A stretch of 64,000 nt of DNA from Streptomyces sp. NBC_00223. GTDB lineage: Bacteria; Actinomycetota; Actinomycetes; Streptomycetales; Streptomycetaceae. The notes under the pieces were generated by a model. The model saw only the letters and a program-made list of their open reading frames with translations. It did no database searches and was not told where the DNA came from. Within the stretch, counting starts at the first letter, position 1, and each line of letters starts with the position of its first letter. The stretch is from positions 1,240,001 through 1,304,000 of the forward strand of contig NZ_CP108109.1 in assembly GCF_036199905.1 (NCBI RefSeq). The letters are read 5' to 3'. A program made the translations under genes and the position numbers. Shown one piece after another: positions 9,199 through 17,495 of this stretch.

Positions 9199-10005
9199 TC
9201 AGAGGTCGTAGACGACCGTCACCGGCGCGTGGTCCGACCAGCGCAGATCGTGCGCGGCGGCCCGCTCGACCACGGCCCCGGTCGCCCGCTTCGCGAGGTC
9301 CGGCGTGGCGACCTGGTAGTCGATCCGCCACCCCGTGTCGTTGTCGAAAGCCCGGCCGCGGTAGGACCACCAGGAGTACGGGCCCGGGACGCCGGGGTGC
9401 AGATCGCGTACGACATCGGTCCAGGGCGTGAGCACCTGGGTGAGCCAGGCCCGCTCCTCCGGGAGGAACCCGGCCGACTTCTGGTTGGCCCGCCAGTTCT
9501 TGAGGTCGGCCTCCTGGTGGGCGATGTTCCAGTCGCCGCAGACCAGCGCGTGGGTGCCGGCCTCGGCGCTGCGGGCGCGCAGCGTGTCGAGGTGGCCCAG
9601 GAACTCGTCCATGAAGCGCAGCTTCTCGTCCTGCCGCTCGGTGCCGACCTCGCCGGAGGGCAGATAGAGGCTGCCGACGGTCACCCCGGGTCCGGCGTCC
9701 GGGAGGTCGATCTCCAGATAGCGGCCGGAGGCGTCGAACTCCGCCGAGCCGAAGCCGACCCGCACCGCGGCGGGCGCCCGGCGGGTGAGAACGGACACAC
9801 CCGCGCGGCCCTTCGCCGTCGCGGGCGCGTGGTACGCGTGCCAGCCGTCGGGGTCGCGCAGCGCCGCGGGAAGCTGATCGGGCTCGGCCCTGACCTCCTG
9901 GAGGCAGACCACATCGGCGGCGGTCGCTTCGAGCCAGGGCAGGAAACCCTTCTTGGCGGCGGCCCGCAGACCATTGACATTGGCGGTGGTGACGATAAAG
10001 GACAC
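9199..10005 (-). CDS. xth: Exodeoxyribonuclease III (AP endonuclease family)
   Basis: A 268-residue Mg-dependent DNA repair nuclease acting at abasic sites and 3' blocked ends. Family motifs are complete: TANVNGLRAA (metal/DNA Asn), LQEVRAEPDQLP (catalytic Glu), CGDWNIAHQEADLKNW (GDxN-type Asp/Asn), WRIDYQVATPDLA and the final SDHAPVTVVYDL. The GTG start at 10005 gives the normal VSFIVTTANVNG N-terminus. Length is normal. The neighbour upstream is a divergent GNAT gene, separated by 122 bp. Confidence 0.95.
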   Translation of the reverse strand: MSFIVTTANVNGLRAAAKKGFLPWLEATAADVVCLQEVRAEPDQLPAALRDPDGWHAYHAPATAKGRAGVSVLTRRAPAAVRVGFGSAEFDASGRYLEIDLPDAGPGVTVGSLYLPSGEVGTERQDEKLRFMDEFLGHLDTLRARSAEAGTHALVCGDWNIAHQEADLKNWRANQKSAGFLPEERAWLTQVLTPWTDVVRDLHPGVPGPYSWWSYRGRAFDNDTGWRIDYQVATPDLAKRATGAVVERAAAHDLRWSDHAPVTVVYDL

Positions 10006-10115
10006 CCTTCGGACGATACCCGGACTGTCCCGTGCCCCCGACGCCCGTCCCCGTCGGCCCCGCCGGCCCTCCCCACCGAGCGGACCGGCCGATCGGACCC
10101 CCTCCCGTACACACG

Positions 10116-10121
10116 TACGAT
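10116..10121 (+). promoter_or_regulatory. Candidate -10 for a leaderless transcript
   Basis: TACGAT at 10116-10121 ends 6 bp before the GTG start of the acetyltransferase, with no ribosome site visible. This fits a leaderless mRNA, which is common in Streptomyces. No convincing -35 is seen. Confidence 0.35.
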
Positions 10122-10127
10122 GATCGG

Positions 10128-10607
10128 GTGGAGATCCGAGAGACGCGCTTCGACGCTCCCGACGCGGTGAAGCTCAACGACATGGTCCAGCAGGAGTACG
10201 TGCAGCGGTACGGCGACGGCGACCTGACCGTGATGGACGCGGCGCACTTCGAGCCCCCGCGCGGGCTGTACCTGCTGGCGTACGACGAGGACGGCAGCCC
10301 GGTGGCCAGCGGCGGCTGGCGGGCCTGGAACGCCTCGCCGGAGGGCTTCCGGGACGGCGACGCGGAGATCAAGCGGATGTTCGTACTGGCGCATGCCCGT
10401 GGCCGGGGGTTCGCCCGGGCGATGCTCGCGCGGCTTGAGGCGAGCGCGGCTGCCGCGGGCCGGACCCGGATGGTGCTGGAGACCGGGCTCAAGCAGCCCG
10501 AGGCGATCGCACTGTACGAGTCGAGCGGCTATCTGCCGGTGCCGAAGTTCGGCTACTACCGGCACGAAGAGCTGAGCGTGTGCCTCGGCAAACCGCTGTC
10601 GGCCTGA
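10128..10607 (+). CDS. GNAT-family N-acetyltransferase
   Basis: A 159-residue acetyl-CoA-dependent transferase. Motif A is EIKRMFVLAHARGRGFARAML near residue 85 (the R-G-R-G-F-A acetyl-CoA loop), followed by TRMVLETGLKQPEAIALYESSGY, the classic motif B. The substrate is unknown. The GTG start at 10128 immediately follows a TACGAT hexamer, suggesting leaderless translation. It diverges from exonuclease III. Confidence 0.92.
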   Translation: MEIRETRFDAPDAVKLNDMVQQEYVQRYGDGDLTVMDAAHFEPPRGLYLLAYDEDGSPVASGGWRAWNASPEGFRDGDAEIKRMFVLAHARGRGFARAMLARLEASAAAAGRTRMVLETGLKQPEAIALYESSGYLPVPKFGYYRHEELSVCLGKPLSA

Positions 10608-10706
10608 TCGGCTCAGCACACGGCCGCACGGTCATACGATCCGACCGGCCGGCGACCATCCGCACGGTCCGACCGTACGATCAGCGCAACGGGACCGACG
10701 GCACGG

Positions 10707-10952
10707 TCACCGTCCGCCGCGGCGCCCGCCGCCGCGCCGCAGATACCGCCCGCACAGCACGCCGACCAGAAACGTGGCCAGCAGCGCCACCCACAGCGGG
10801 GTGCTGACCACCGGACCGATCAGCCGGATATCCACATGCCGGGTGTTCTCGAAGATGAACACCAGGGCGAGCACCGTGAGGATCAGTACGACGATCCGTC
10901 CCGGCGTCAGCAGATCACGCGCGCTCCGGCCGTCGGCCTTGTCCCTGTCCAT
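10707..10952 (-). CDS. LapA/DUF1049-type small membrane protein
   Basis: An 81-residue inner-membrane protein with two hydrophobic helices (IVVLILTVLALVFIFENT near residue 20 and LWVALLATFLVGVLCGRYL near residue 50) separated by the VDIRLIGPVVSTPLW loop. FENT followed by V-x-I-x-L is typical of the LapA family. The C-terminus is Arg/Gly-rich and cytoplasmic. The ATG at 10952 is preceded by GGAGAC. In E. coli the family acts in lipopolysaccharide assembly, which cannot apply in a Gram-positive, so the role here is unknown. Confidence 0.88.
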   Translation of the reverse strand: MDRDKADGRSARDLLTPGRIVVLILTVLALVFIFENTRHVDIRLIGPVVSTPLWVALLATFLVGVLCGRYLRRGGGRRGGR

Positions 10953-11087
10953 CACGCCCACCTGTCTCCGGCTCCGCGGTCGCCCCCGCGTCCATGATCG
11001 CCGCACGGGCGGCCCCCGTGGTCGCTGGAGGACTCCGAACGGGTGACGCGCCGCACAGCTCCGCGCGGCGGCGAGCCGGCGGGGGGC

Positions 11088-12326
11088 TCACGCGCACAGC
11101 CCCTCGTACACCGCGAGGACGCTGCGGGCCTGCTGCTCGACCTGGTCGGCCACCGGCACCCACCGGGGGCGGTACGCCCGCTCGTACGCCTCGCACCACG
11201 TGTCGACCAGGTGCGTGACGGACGGGACCGCGGCGATCCGGCGGAGCATCGCGGCGGCGCGCAGCGGGACGCGCTGGGCGTAGACCTCGATGCTGGTGAC
11301 GCGGGCGGTGGTCATGGGCGGCAGGGGCGCGGCGTCGGGCGGGCGGACGGCGGGGTCCCACTCGGCGGTGAGCTGCGGTCCGATGCCGACGAGTTCGCGT
11401 ACGGTCCGCAGCAGCGCGCGTTCACCTCCGAGGAGTTGGGGGTCGATACGGTTCAACACCCTTGCCACGGTGGGCAGATCTCGGCGCAGCGCGGCGCCCG
11501 CCGTACGCAGCGCGTGGTCGGCGTCGGGGTGCGGGGTGGTGTCGGCGATCCGGTCGCAGGCCCACATGGGCACTTCGACGATGGCGGTGACACCGTCGTA
11601 GCGCTGGGCGTGCACCCAGGTGGAGTGCGCGCCGTCACCGGCGGCCGGGTCGGACGCGGGCGGCATGACGTAGACCCCGGGACCGGGGCTCGGCCACTGG
11701 AAGGCGTCGGAGGAGCCGCTCTCCAGCGGGATGTCGAGTTCGGCCGCGGACTTGCCGATCCGCTCGGGCACGCCGGGTATGTCGCGGGTGAGCTGGACGA
11801 AGCTGCCGCCGACGTCGATGCCGTGCAGCGAGCACTGGAGCACCGGCCGCAGCGCGTCGAGCAGGCCGACCAGCGCACGGGTCTCGGGCAGGGCGGCGGC
11901 CCGGACGACGCCGTCGTGCGGCAGCCACTCGGGCTGCTCGGCGGCGCACGGCCGAAAGAAGTGCTCGTAGTGGCCACGCAGCGTGTAAGGGCCGTGCAGC
12001 CAGGGCTCGTTGAGCGCGGCACCGTCGGGGTCGATGCAGAGCAGGAAGTGCCAGGCGCTGCCGTCGTCCTCGCCGCGTTCGCGGGCGGCGGCGATCTGTC
12101 CGGCCAGCCGCAGTACGGTGGCGCCGCCGAGCGCCGCCTCGTTGGCGTGCGGACCTGCCACCACCAGCACGTTCCGCGATCCCTGACCGACCGTCAGCAT
12201 CATCAGCGGACGACCCGCGCGCGAACTGCCGACTCGCCCCAGCCGACAGATCCCGGGGTATCTCAGGGCCAACAGCCGGGCGCCCTCGGTTACTTCAACC
12301 GTCGTCGGATAGTGCTCTCTCGCCAC
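11088..12326 (-). CDS. M14-family zinc carboxypeptidase
   Basis: A 412-residue metallopeptidase-like protein. VVAGPHANEAALGG gives the HxxE zinc pair (His60, Glu63) and QCSLHGIDVGGSF the third zinc His near residue 170. VEVPMWACDR near 250 may carry the catalytic Glu. There is no signal peptide, so it is probably cytoplasmic. The GTG at 12326 is chosen because a strong AGGGGG ribosome site lies 6 bp upstream; a further in-frame GTG/ATG reading would begin at 12386 without one. Substrate unknown. Confidence 0.88.
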   Translation of the reverse strand: MAREHYPTTVEVTEGARLLALRYPGICRLGRVGSSRAGRPLMMLTVGQGSRNVLVVAGPHANEAALGGATVLRLAGQIAAARERGEDDGSAWHFLLCIDPDGAALNEPWLHGPYTLRGHYEHFFRPCAAEQPEWLPHDGVVRAAALPETRALVGLLDALRPVLQCSLHGIDVGGSFVQLTRDIPGVPERIGKSAAELDIPLESGSSDAFQWPSPGPGVYVMPPASDPAAGDGAHSTWVHAQRYDGVTAIVEVPMWACDRIADTTPHPDADHALRTAGAALRRDLPTVARVLNRIDPQLLGGERALLRTVRELVGIGPQLTAEWDPAVRPPDAAPLPPMTTARVTSIEVYAQRVPLRAAAMLRRIAAVPSVTHLVDTWCEAYERAYRPRWVPVADQVEQQARSVLAVYEGLCA

Positions 12327-12472
12327 CGCAGTCCCCCTGGCGCCGACACTCTGACCGGCTGCGACCGCGTCACGACACCGAGTCAATCCAGCCAGTAGGT
12401 CACGGGCCCCGCCGAGGTGTCAACGGCGCTACGCACATCGGTTTGTCGCGTGCATGATTAATCACGGACGGA

Positions 12473-12492
12473 GTCGTACCCCGGAGTACGAC
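12473..12492. promoter_or_regulatory. Perfect operator-like palindrome
   Basis: GTCGTAC and GTACGAC form perfect 7-bp arms around a 6-bp centre (12473-12492), 147 bp upstream of the carboxypeptidase start. The size suits a dimeric TetR-type regulator. No regulator is encoded nearby. Confidence 0.5.
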
Positions 12493-13025
12493 CGGGCCGC
12501 CGGCCGCGCGGTACAGGGGGCCGGGCCCCTCCGTTCGCGCCCGGAACCGGCGGGCGGCGCGGCCGGTCGGTGCGGCCGCCGGGAACACGTACCGGCAGTA
12601 CGAAGGCGAGGTGGGCGGCGGTGCGGCGTTCGGCCGCCGCCGAGGATCGCCGGGCCGCGGCACGTACGACGCGGCGCCGCCCCCGCCCGCCGCCGCGTCC
12701 GCCCGGCCGTGGCGGCGCCGACCACACGTAGACCGCCCGCCTCACAGCTCTCCCGTAAGGACGCTCCGGCGAACGGTGAGCACCGCGCCTCCGGCCGGAC
12801 GACATACGGCAGATGCCCGAGTCCCCCACCCCTGCCCGCCGCACCCCCCATACGCAGCGTTTCGCCCGGCCGGGGCCGGGTCTGCGTCCCCAGCCCGTGG
12901 CGCGTGCGGCGCGCCGGCGGAACGGTCGTGTCATGCCGTCACCCGTCAGCCCACCGCGTGCCCGTGCGGCGCGCCGAGCCCCAGCGGGAAAAGGGCCGCA
13001 CCCCCAGATCCGTGGGCCCGCACGG

Positions 13026-13316
13026 CCGCCACCCGTCCAGCTGGATGCGGTTCGGGCCGCGTCCCCAGACGCGCGGGCCCGCGAACCCGCCCGGCGCGGC
13101 GCGGCGGTGCTTGTCACGGGGCTGGGCGCCGTCGCCGTCCGCACATCCGTGCGGGGTGCGGCCCGCCTGCGGCGGGCCGATGTTCCCGCCCCGCCCCACC
13201 CGTGCGGGTTTCGTACTCAGGTGCGGGTGGCCCCTATGGGGGTGCCCGCCGTCGGCGGCCGCAGGTCCACGCGTCGGGGAAGCGACCCAAACCGCATCCG
13301 GCTGGACGGGTGGCGG
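13026..13316. repeat. Imperfect 48-bp inverted repeat
   Basis: The segment 13026-13073 matches the reverse complement of 13270-13316 at all but four bases plus one single-base gap. Shared core words are CCGCCACCCGTCCAGC and GGATGCGGTT. About 196 bp separate the arms. This looks like a dispersed intergenic repeat family inserted or copied in both orientations. Confidence 0.8.
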
Positions 13317-13328
13317 CGGCGAAGGCCC

Positions 13329-13370
13329 GCCACCCTAATGGCATCATCGTCAACCTTCCATTAGGGTGGC
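13329..13370. promoter_or_regulatory. Perfect 13-bp inverted repeat before the alpha/beta hydrolase
   Basis: GCCACCCTAATGG (13329-13341) and its exact reverse complement (13358-13370) flank 16 bp, ending 51 bp before the hydrolase ATG. The TAAT cores are AT-rich for this genome. It could be an operator or a stem-loop overlapping the promoter. Confidence 0.6.
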
Positions 13371-13421
13371 GATCAGCGGCGACACTACGTCGCCGCGCTC
13401 CACGGGGAGGGACACGCGCTC

Positions 13422-14315
13422 ATGCCCGCACTGCGACTGCCACGAGTGGCACACCGCTTCACCGAGGTGAACGGCCTGCGGATCTTCTACCGGGAGGCCG
13501 GCCCAGCGGACGCCCCCGTACTGCTCCTGCTGCACGGCTTCCCCTCGGCCTCGCACCAGTACCGACGGCTGATCGACGCTCTCGGCGCCGACTACCGGGT
13601 GATCGCCCCGGACTACCCGGGCTTCGGCCACAGCGCGCTGCCCGCCGACCGTGGGTGGTCGTTCGAACGGCTCGCCGACGCCGTCGAGGGCTTCTGCCGG
13701 GCGCTGGAGCTCGACCGTTTCACCCTCTACGCCTTCGACTTCGGCGCCCCCGTCGGCTTCCGCCTCGCCACCCGGCACCCGGAGTGGATCGCTGGCCTGG
13801 TCGTACAGAACGGCAATGTGTACGAGGACGGGCTCAGCGACATGGCCCGGGGCTTCGTGGCCGAGGCGCCCGAGGTCGAGGGAGCCGAGAAGCGGGTACG
13901 GGACCTGCTGACGCTCGCGGTCACCCGGGGGCAGTACGAGGGCGGCGCCTCGGACCCGGCCACCGTCGCGCCCGAGGGATGGACCCTCGACCAGCACTTC
14001 CTGGACCTGCCCGACCGCAAGGACATCCAGGTCGACCTGGCGTTCGACTACAAGAGCAATGTGGCGCTCTACCCGCGCTGGCAGCGGTGGCTGCGGGAGC
14101 ACCGGCCGCCGCTGCTCGTGGTGTGGGGCGCGCGGGACGCCTTCTTCACCGTGGCGGGGGCGCGGGCGTTTCTGCGGGACGTCCCCGAGGCGGAGCTGCA
14201 CCTCTTCCCGACCGGGCACTTCGCGCTCGAAGAGCACGTCGGCGAGATCGCGCCGCTCGTCGCGGACTTCCTCGACCGGACGTGGGCCGACGTGCCGGTG
14301 GCGGCGGCCCGCTGA
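13422..14315 (+). CDS. Alpha/beta hydrolase (haloalkane dehalogenase/epoxide hydrolase-like)
   Basis: A 297-residue cytosolic hydrolase. LLLHGFPSASHQYRRLIDAL near residue 45 is the oxyanion loop, and YAFDFGAPVGFRLA near 110 places an Asp nucleophile (not Ser), as in dehalogenases and epoxide hydrolases. VVWGARDAFF near 240 and TGHFALEEH near 270 supply the acid and His. Substrate is unknown. GGGGAGGG precedes the ATG. A strong palindrome at 13329-13370 probably controls it. Confidence 0.9.
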   Translation: MPALRLPRVAHRFTEVNGLRIFYREAGPADAPVLLLLHGFPSASHQYRRLIDALGADYRVIAPDYPGFGHSALPADRGWSFERLADAVEGFCRALELDRFTLYAFDFGAPVGFRLATRHPEWIAGLVVQNGNVYEDGLSDMARGFVAEAPEVEGAEKRVRDLLTLAVTRGQYEGGASDPATVAPEGWTLDQHFLDLPDRKDIQVDLAFDYKSNVALYPRWQRWLREHRPPLLVVWGARDAFFTVAGARAFLRDVPEAELHLFPTGHFALEEHVGEIAPLVADFLDRTWADVPVAAAR

Positions 14316-14535
14316 CCCCCGCGCGGTGACCGGTGCGACCACTGCGCGGGGCATGGCCGCGGACAGGAACACGTATGTCGACCCGGCCGGTACCGCGACG
14401 CGCACTTCGGCGTGCGGCCGCCCCCGCGCCGCCCGCCCCCGCGCCGGCCGTACGCCGGCCGCCCGCCCCGCGGAGAGCGGAGAAGCGACGCCGCTCCCCC
14501 ACCGGTCGACGCCGCCCCGGCGGGAAACCTCGGCC

Positions 14536-15504
14536 TCACACCAGCGCGGGCACCTCCAGCGTCAGCGTCCCCGCGTCCGCGTCGAGGAGGGCCGGCACGC
14601 CGAGCGGGACGGTGAGCGTGGACGGGCTGTGCCCGAAGCCCAGTTCCTCCACGATCGGCACCCCGAGACCGCCGAGCAGGTCCAGGAAGAGCGCGCGCAC
14701 CTCGTCGTAGGGCCCGCAGTCCTGCCAGGAGCCCAGCACGATCCCGGCGACGCCCTCCAGCCAGCCGGAGCGCAGGAGTTGGGTGAGGATGCGGTCGAGC
14801 CGGTAGGGCTCCTCGCCGACGTCCTCCAGGACGAGCAGACCGCCCGCGGCGGACGGCCGCGCGTACGGCGTGCCCAGGTCGGCCGCGAGCAGGCTGACGC
14901 ACCCGCCGAGGGTGACCCCGCGCGCCCGGCCCGGCACCAGCGTGCGCGCGCCCGCCGAGGTCAGCTCACGTGTGTCCTGCGGCGCGAAGAGCGTGCGCCG
15001 CAGATGCTCCTGGGTGGCGCGGTCGTGGAGGAACGTCTCGGTGGCCGCCATCGGCCCGTGCAGCGTGGCCAGCCCCAGCCGGGTGGCGAACGCCTCGTGC
15101 AGCGCGGTGATGTCGCTGTAGCCGATGAACGCCTTGGGCCGCGCCGCCCCCATCTCCTCCCAGTCCAGCAGGTCCACCATGCGCTGCACCCCGTAGCCGC
15201 CCCGGGCGCACAGCACGGCCGCGAGGTCCGGGTCGCACCAGGCGTCCTGGAGGTCGTCGGCGCGGGCCCGGTCCTCGCCGGCCAGATACCCGGACCGGTG
15301 GGCGTCCAGCACATGCGGGAACACCACCGGCTCCAAGCCCCACCCGCGCAGCACGGCGAGTCCCGCGTCGAGCCGGTCGCGCGGTACGGGTCCGCTGGGC
15401 GCGACGACGGCTATCCGGTCGCCGGGGACCAGCCGCCGGGGCCGGATCAGCGCGGGCACCGGCACTCCGACCACGTCGGCCACCCGTTTCAGGCGCTCGC
15501 TCAC
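14536..15504 (-). CDS. LD-carboxypeptidase-like protein (peptidase S66)
   Basis: A 322-residue member of the S66 family, which removes D-alanine from L,D-linked muropeptides, or hydrolyses related amide bonds. Seen: GDRIAVVAPSGPVPRDRLDA near residue 28, CARGGYGVQRMVDLLDW near 95, GYSDITALHEA near 122 with the catalytic Ser, LVLEDVGEEPYRLDR near 220 with Glu, and GFGHSPSTLTVPLG near 295 with His. Start GTG at 15504 overlaps the stop of the S9 gene (GTGA). It is the last of four peptidase genes, probably acting on peptidoglycan-derived or D-amino-acid peptides. Confidence 0.92.
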   Translation of the reverse strand: MSERLKRVADVVGVPVPALIRPRRLVPGDRIAVVAPSGPVPRDRLDAGLAVLRGWGLEPVVFPHVLDAHRSGYLAGEDRARADDLQDAWCDPDLAAVLCARGGYGVQRMVDLLDWEEMGAARPKAFIGYSDITALHEAFATRLGLATLHGPMAATETFLHDRATQEHLRRTLFAPQDTRELTSAGARTLVPGRARGVTLGGCVSLLAADLGTPYARPSAAGGLLVLEDVGEEPYRLDRILTQLLRSGWLEGVAGIVLGSWQDCGPYDEVRALFLDLLGGLGVPIVEELGFGHSPSTLTVPLGVPALLDADAGTLTLEVPALV

Positions 15505-17495
15505 CAGGTCAGCTCCAGCTCCGGAATCCCGGCCGGGTGGAAGCCGAAGACCCGTCCGTAGAGGGCGAGTTCGGACTCCAGGGCGGTGACCATGGTGTCG
15601 AGGCGGCGGAAGCCGTGGCTCTCCCCGGCGAAGGTCAGATACGCGTGCGGGATCCCGCGCCCGGCGACCGCGGTCAGGAACCTCTCGCACTGCACGGGCG
15701 GGCAGATCGGGTCGTCCAGGCCCTGGAGCAGCAGGAAGGGCACGGTGATCCGGTCGCCGTGGCTGACCGGGGAGCGGTCCCGGTAGCGCTCGGGCACCTC
15801 GGCCAGCGGCCCGATCAGCGACTCCAGGTAGTGGGACTCGAAGTCGTGGGTCTCGCCGCCGGCCGGGGACCAGCCGGACAGGTCGAGGATCGGGTAGATG
15901 ACGGTGCCGCAGGCGTAGGTGCCGGTCGTGGTGAGCGCGGCGGCGCTGGTCCAGCCGCCCGCGCTGCCGCCCCGGACGGCCAGCCGCGCGGGGTCCGCGG
16001 CGCCCTCGGCGACGAGTCCTTCGGCGACCGCCGCGCAGTCCTCGACGTCGACGACGCCCCACTGCTCGCGCAGCCGGTTGCGGTACGCGCGGCCGTAGCC
16101 GGTGGAGCCGCCGTAGTTGACCTCGGCGACGCCGATACCGCGGGAGGTGAAGTAGGCGATCTCCAGGTCGAGGACCATCGCGGCGCGGCTGGTGGGGCCG
16201 CCGTGCGCCCACACCGCATAGGGGGCCGGGCCGGTCGCGCCGGCGTCCGGGTTGCGCGGCGGGTAGATGTGCGCGTGCACCTCGCGTCCGCCGGGCCCGG
16301 TGAAGACCCGGTCGAGGGCGTCCGGCAGATAGGCGGGGTCGACGGTGTCGTGGTGGGCGTTGCCGAGGACACGGGTCCGGCCGGTGGCCGCGTCCAGCTC
16401 CACGATCTCGTACGAGGTGCGGGCGCTCGCGGCGACACCGATGACGCGGCTGCCGGTGACCGCGAGGGTGGGGTTCCACTCGGTCCAGCGGCCGCCCGCG
16501 TCGGTGACCTCGCCGGTGGCGGGGTCGAGCAGGCCGAGCCGGGGGGCGCCGACACCGTGCAGGACGGCGACCAGGCCGTCGTGCAGCGGGCGGAACCAGC
16601 GCTGGCCGAGCTTCCACAGCGCGCCGGCGAACTCCTCCTCGCGCGGGCACAGATTGACGGCCTCGCCGCTGACCGGGTCGACCCGGTGGAGGTTCCACCA
16701 GCCGGTGCGGTCGGTCGCGGCCAGCAGGGTGCCGTCGGCCGCCCACTCGACCTGGGCGACGGATTCCTCGGGGCCGCCGATCAGGGTGCGGGCGGGCCCG
16801 AAGGTCCCGTCGGCCGCCGTGTCGGCGATCCTCAGCTCGGTGCCGTCCCACGGCATCCTCGGGTGGTCCCAGGCCAGCCACGCGGCCTGCCGCCCGTCCG
16901 GGGACAGCCGCGGCCCGGTGACGAACCGGTGGGTGTCCGCGGCGAGTTCGCGTACCGCGCCGCGGTCGTCCGCCGCCGAGCCGTCCAGCGGTACGGCGGC
17001 CGGCACCCGGCGGCAGTCGCCCGGGCCCTCGCCGGTGAACTCCTCCAGGACGCCCCAGACCTCGCCGCGGTCCGGGTGGATCGCCAGATCCGCCCAGCGC
17101 AGTCCGCCGCCCACCGGGGACAGCGGGGTCAGCGGGCGCGGCGCGGGGTCGGGTCCGTCCGGCCGGAAGGCGTAGAGCCGCTGGTCGGGGTGGTGGACGA
17201 AGACGATCAGCGGGGAGCCGTCGAGCACGGCGCCGGCCCAGGGCGTGCCGCCGTACTCGATGACGCGGCTGCGGACGTTCCAGGGCGCGGGCAGCGGGCA
17301 CTGCTCGCTGCCGTCGGGCAGCCGGCGGATCAGCGCGCGGCGGCCCTCCTCGGCGGGCCGGGGCGCGGTCCACCACACCTCGTCGCCGACCACGCCGACG
17401 AATTCGGGGCTTCCGTCGTGGGCGGCGGCGGTGGCCGCGTCGATGGGGGACGGCCAGCTGCCGTGGACCGGGTGCTGCCCGGTGGCGGAGGTCAT
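15501..17495 (-). CDS. S9-family (prolyl oligopeptidase-type) serine peptidase
   Basis: A 664-residue cytosolic oligopeptidase. Residues 1-400 form the propeller (VIEYGGTPWAG, RLSPDGRQAAWLAWDHPRMP), and the C-terminal alpha/beta hydrolase domain carries GGSAGGWTSAA (nucleophile Ser), LLLQGLDDPICPP (Asp) and FAGESHGFRR (His). YGRAYRNRLREQWG precedes the nucleophile, as in dipeptidyl/acylaminoacyl peptidases. No signal peptide. Both ends overlap neighbours (ATGA upstream with M20, GTGA downstream with S66). Confidence 0.93.
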   Translation of the reverse strand: MTSATGQHPVHGSWPSPIDAATAAAHDGSPEFVGVVGDEVWWTAPRPAEEGRRALIRRLPDGSEQCPLPAPWNVRSRVIEYGGTPWAGAVLDGSPLIVFVHHPDQRLYAFRPDGPDPAPRPLTPLSPVGGGLRWADLAIHPDRGEVWGVLEEFTGEGPGDCRRVPAAVPLDGSAADDRGAVRELAADTHRFVTGPRLSPDGRQAAWLAWDHPRMPWDGTELRIADTAADGTFGPARTLIGGPEESVAQVEWAADGTLLAATDRTGWWNLHRVDPVSGEAVNLCPREEEFAGALWKLGQRWFRPLHDGLVAVLHGVGAPRLGLLDPATGEVTDAGGRWTEWNPTLAVTGSRVIGVAASARTSYEIVELDAATGRTRVLGNAHHDTVDPAYLPDALDRVFTGPGGREVHAHIYPPRNPDAGATGPAPYAVWAHGGPTSRAAMVLDLEIAYFTSRGIGVAEVNYGGSTGYGRAYRNRLREQWGVVDVEDCAAVAEGLVAEGAADPARLAVRGGSAGGWTSAAALTTTGTYACGTVIYPILDLSGWSPAGGETHDFESHYLESLIGPLAEVPERYRDRSPVSHGDRITVPFLLLQGLDDPICPPVQCERFLTAVAGRGIPHAYLTFAGESHGFRRLDTMVTALESELALYGRVFGFHPAGIPELELTW

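Larger units (their letters stand above)
12327..13421. other. 1.1-kb gene-free divergent region
   Basis: No open frame here has convincing coding character; long frames exist only because GC is very high. The region separates the leftward carboxypeptidase from the rightward alpha/beta hydrolase. It holds two strong palindromes (12473-12492 and 13329-13370) and a 48-bp inverted repeat (13026-13073 with 13270-13316). Confidence 0.7.

Noticed and set aside
12454-13364. Several frames of 200-290 codons in the gene-free region
   Set aside because: Composition is Arg/Pro-rich in all frames, no ribosome sites or motifs, and the region contains inverted repeats instead.
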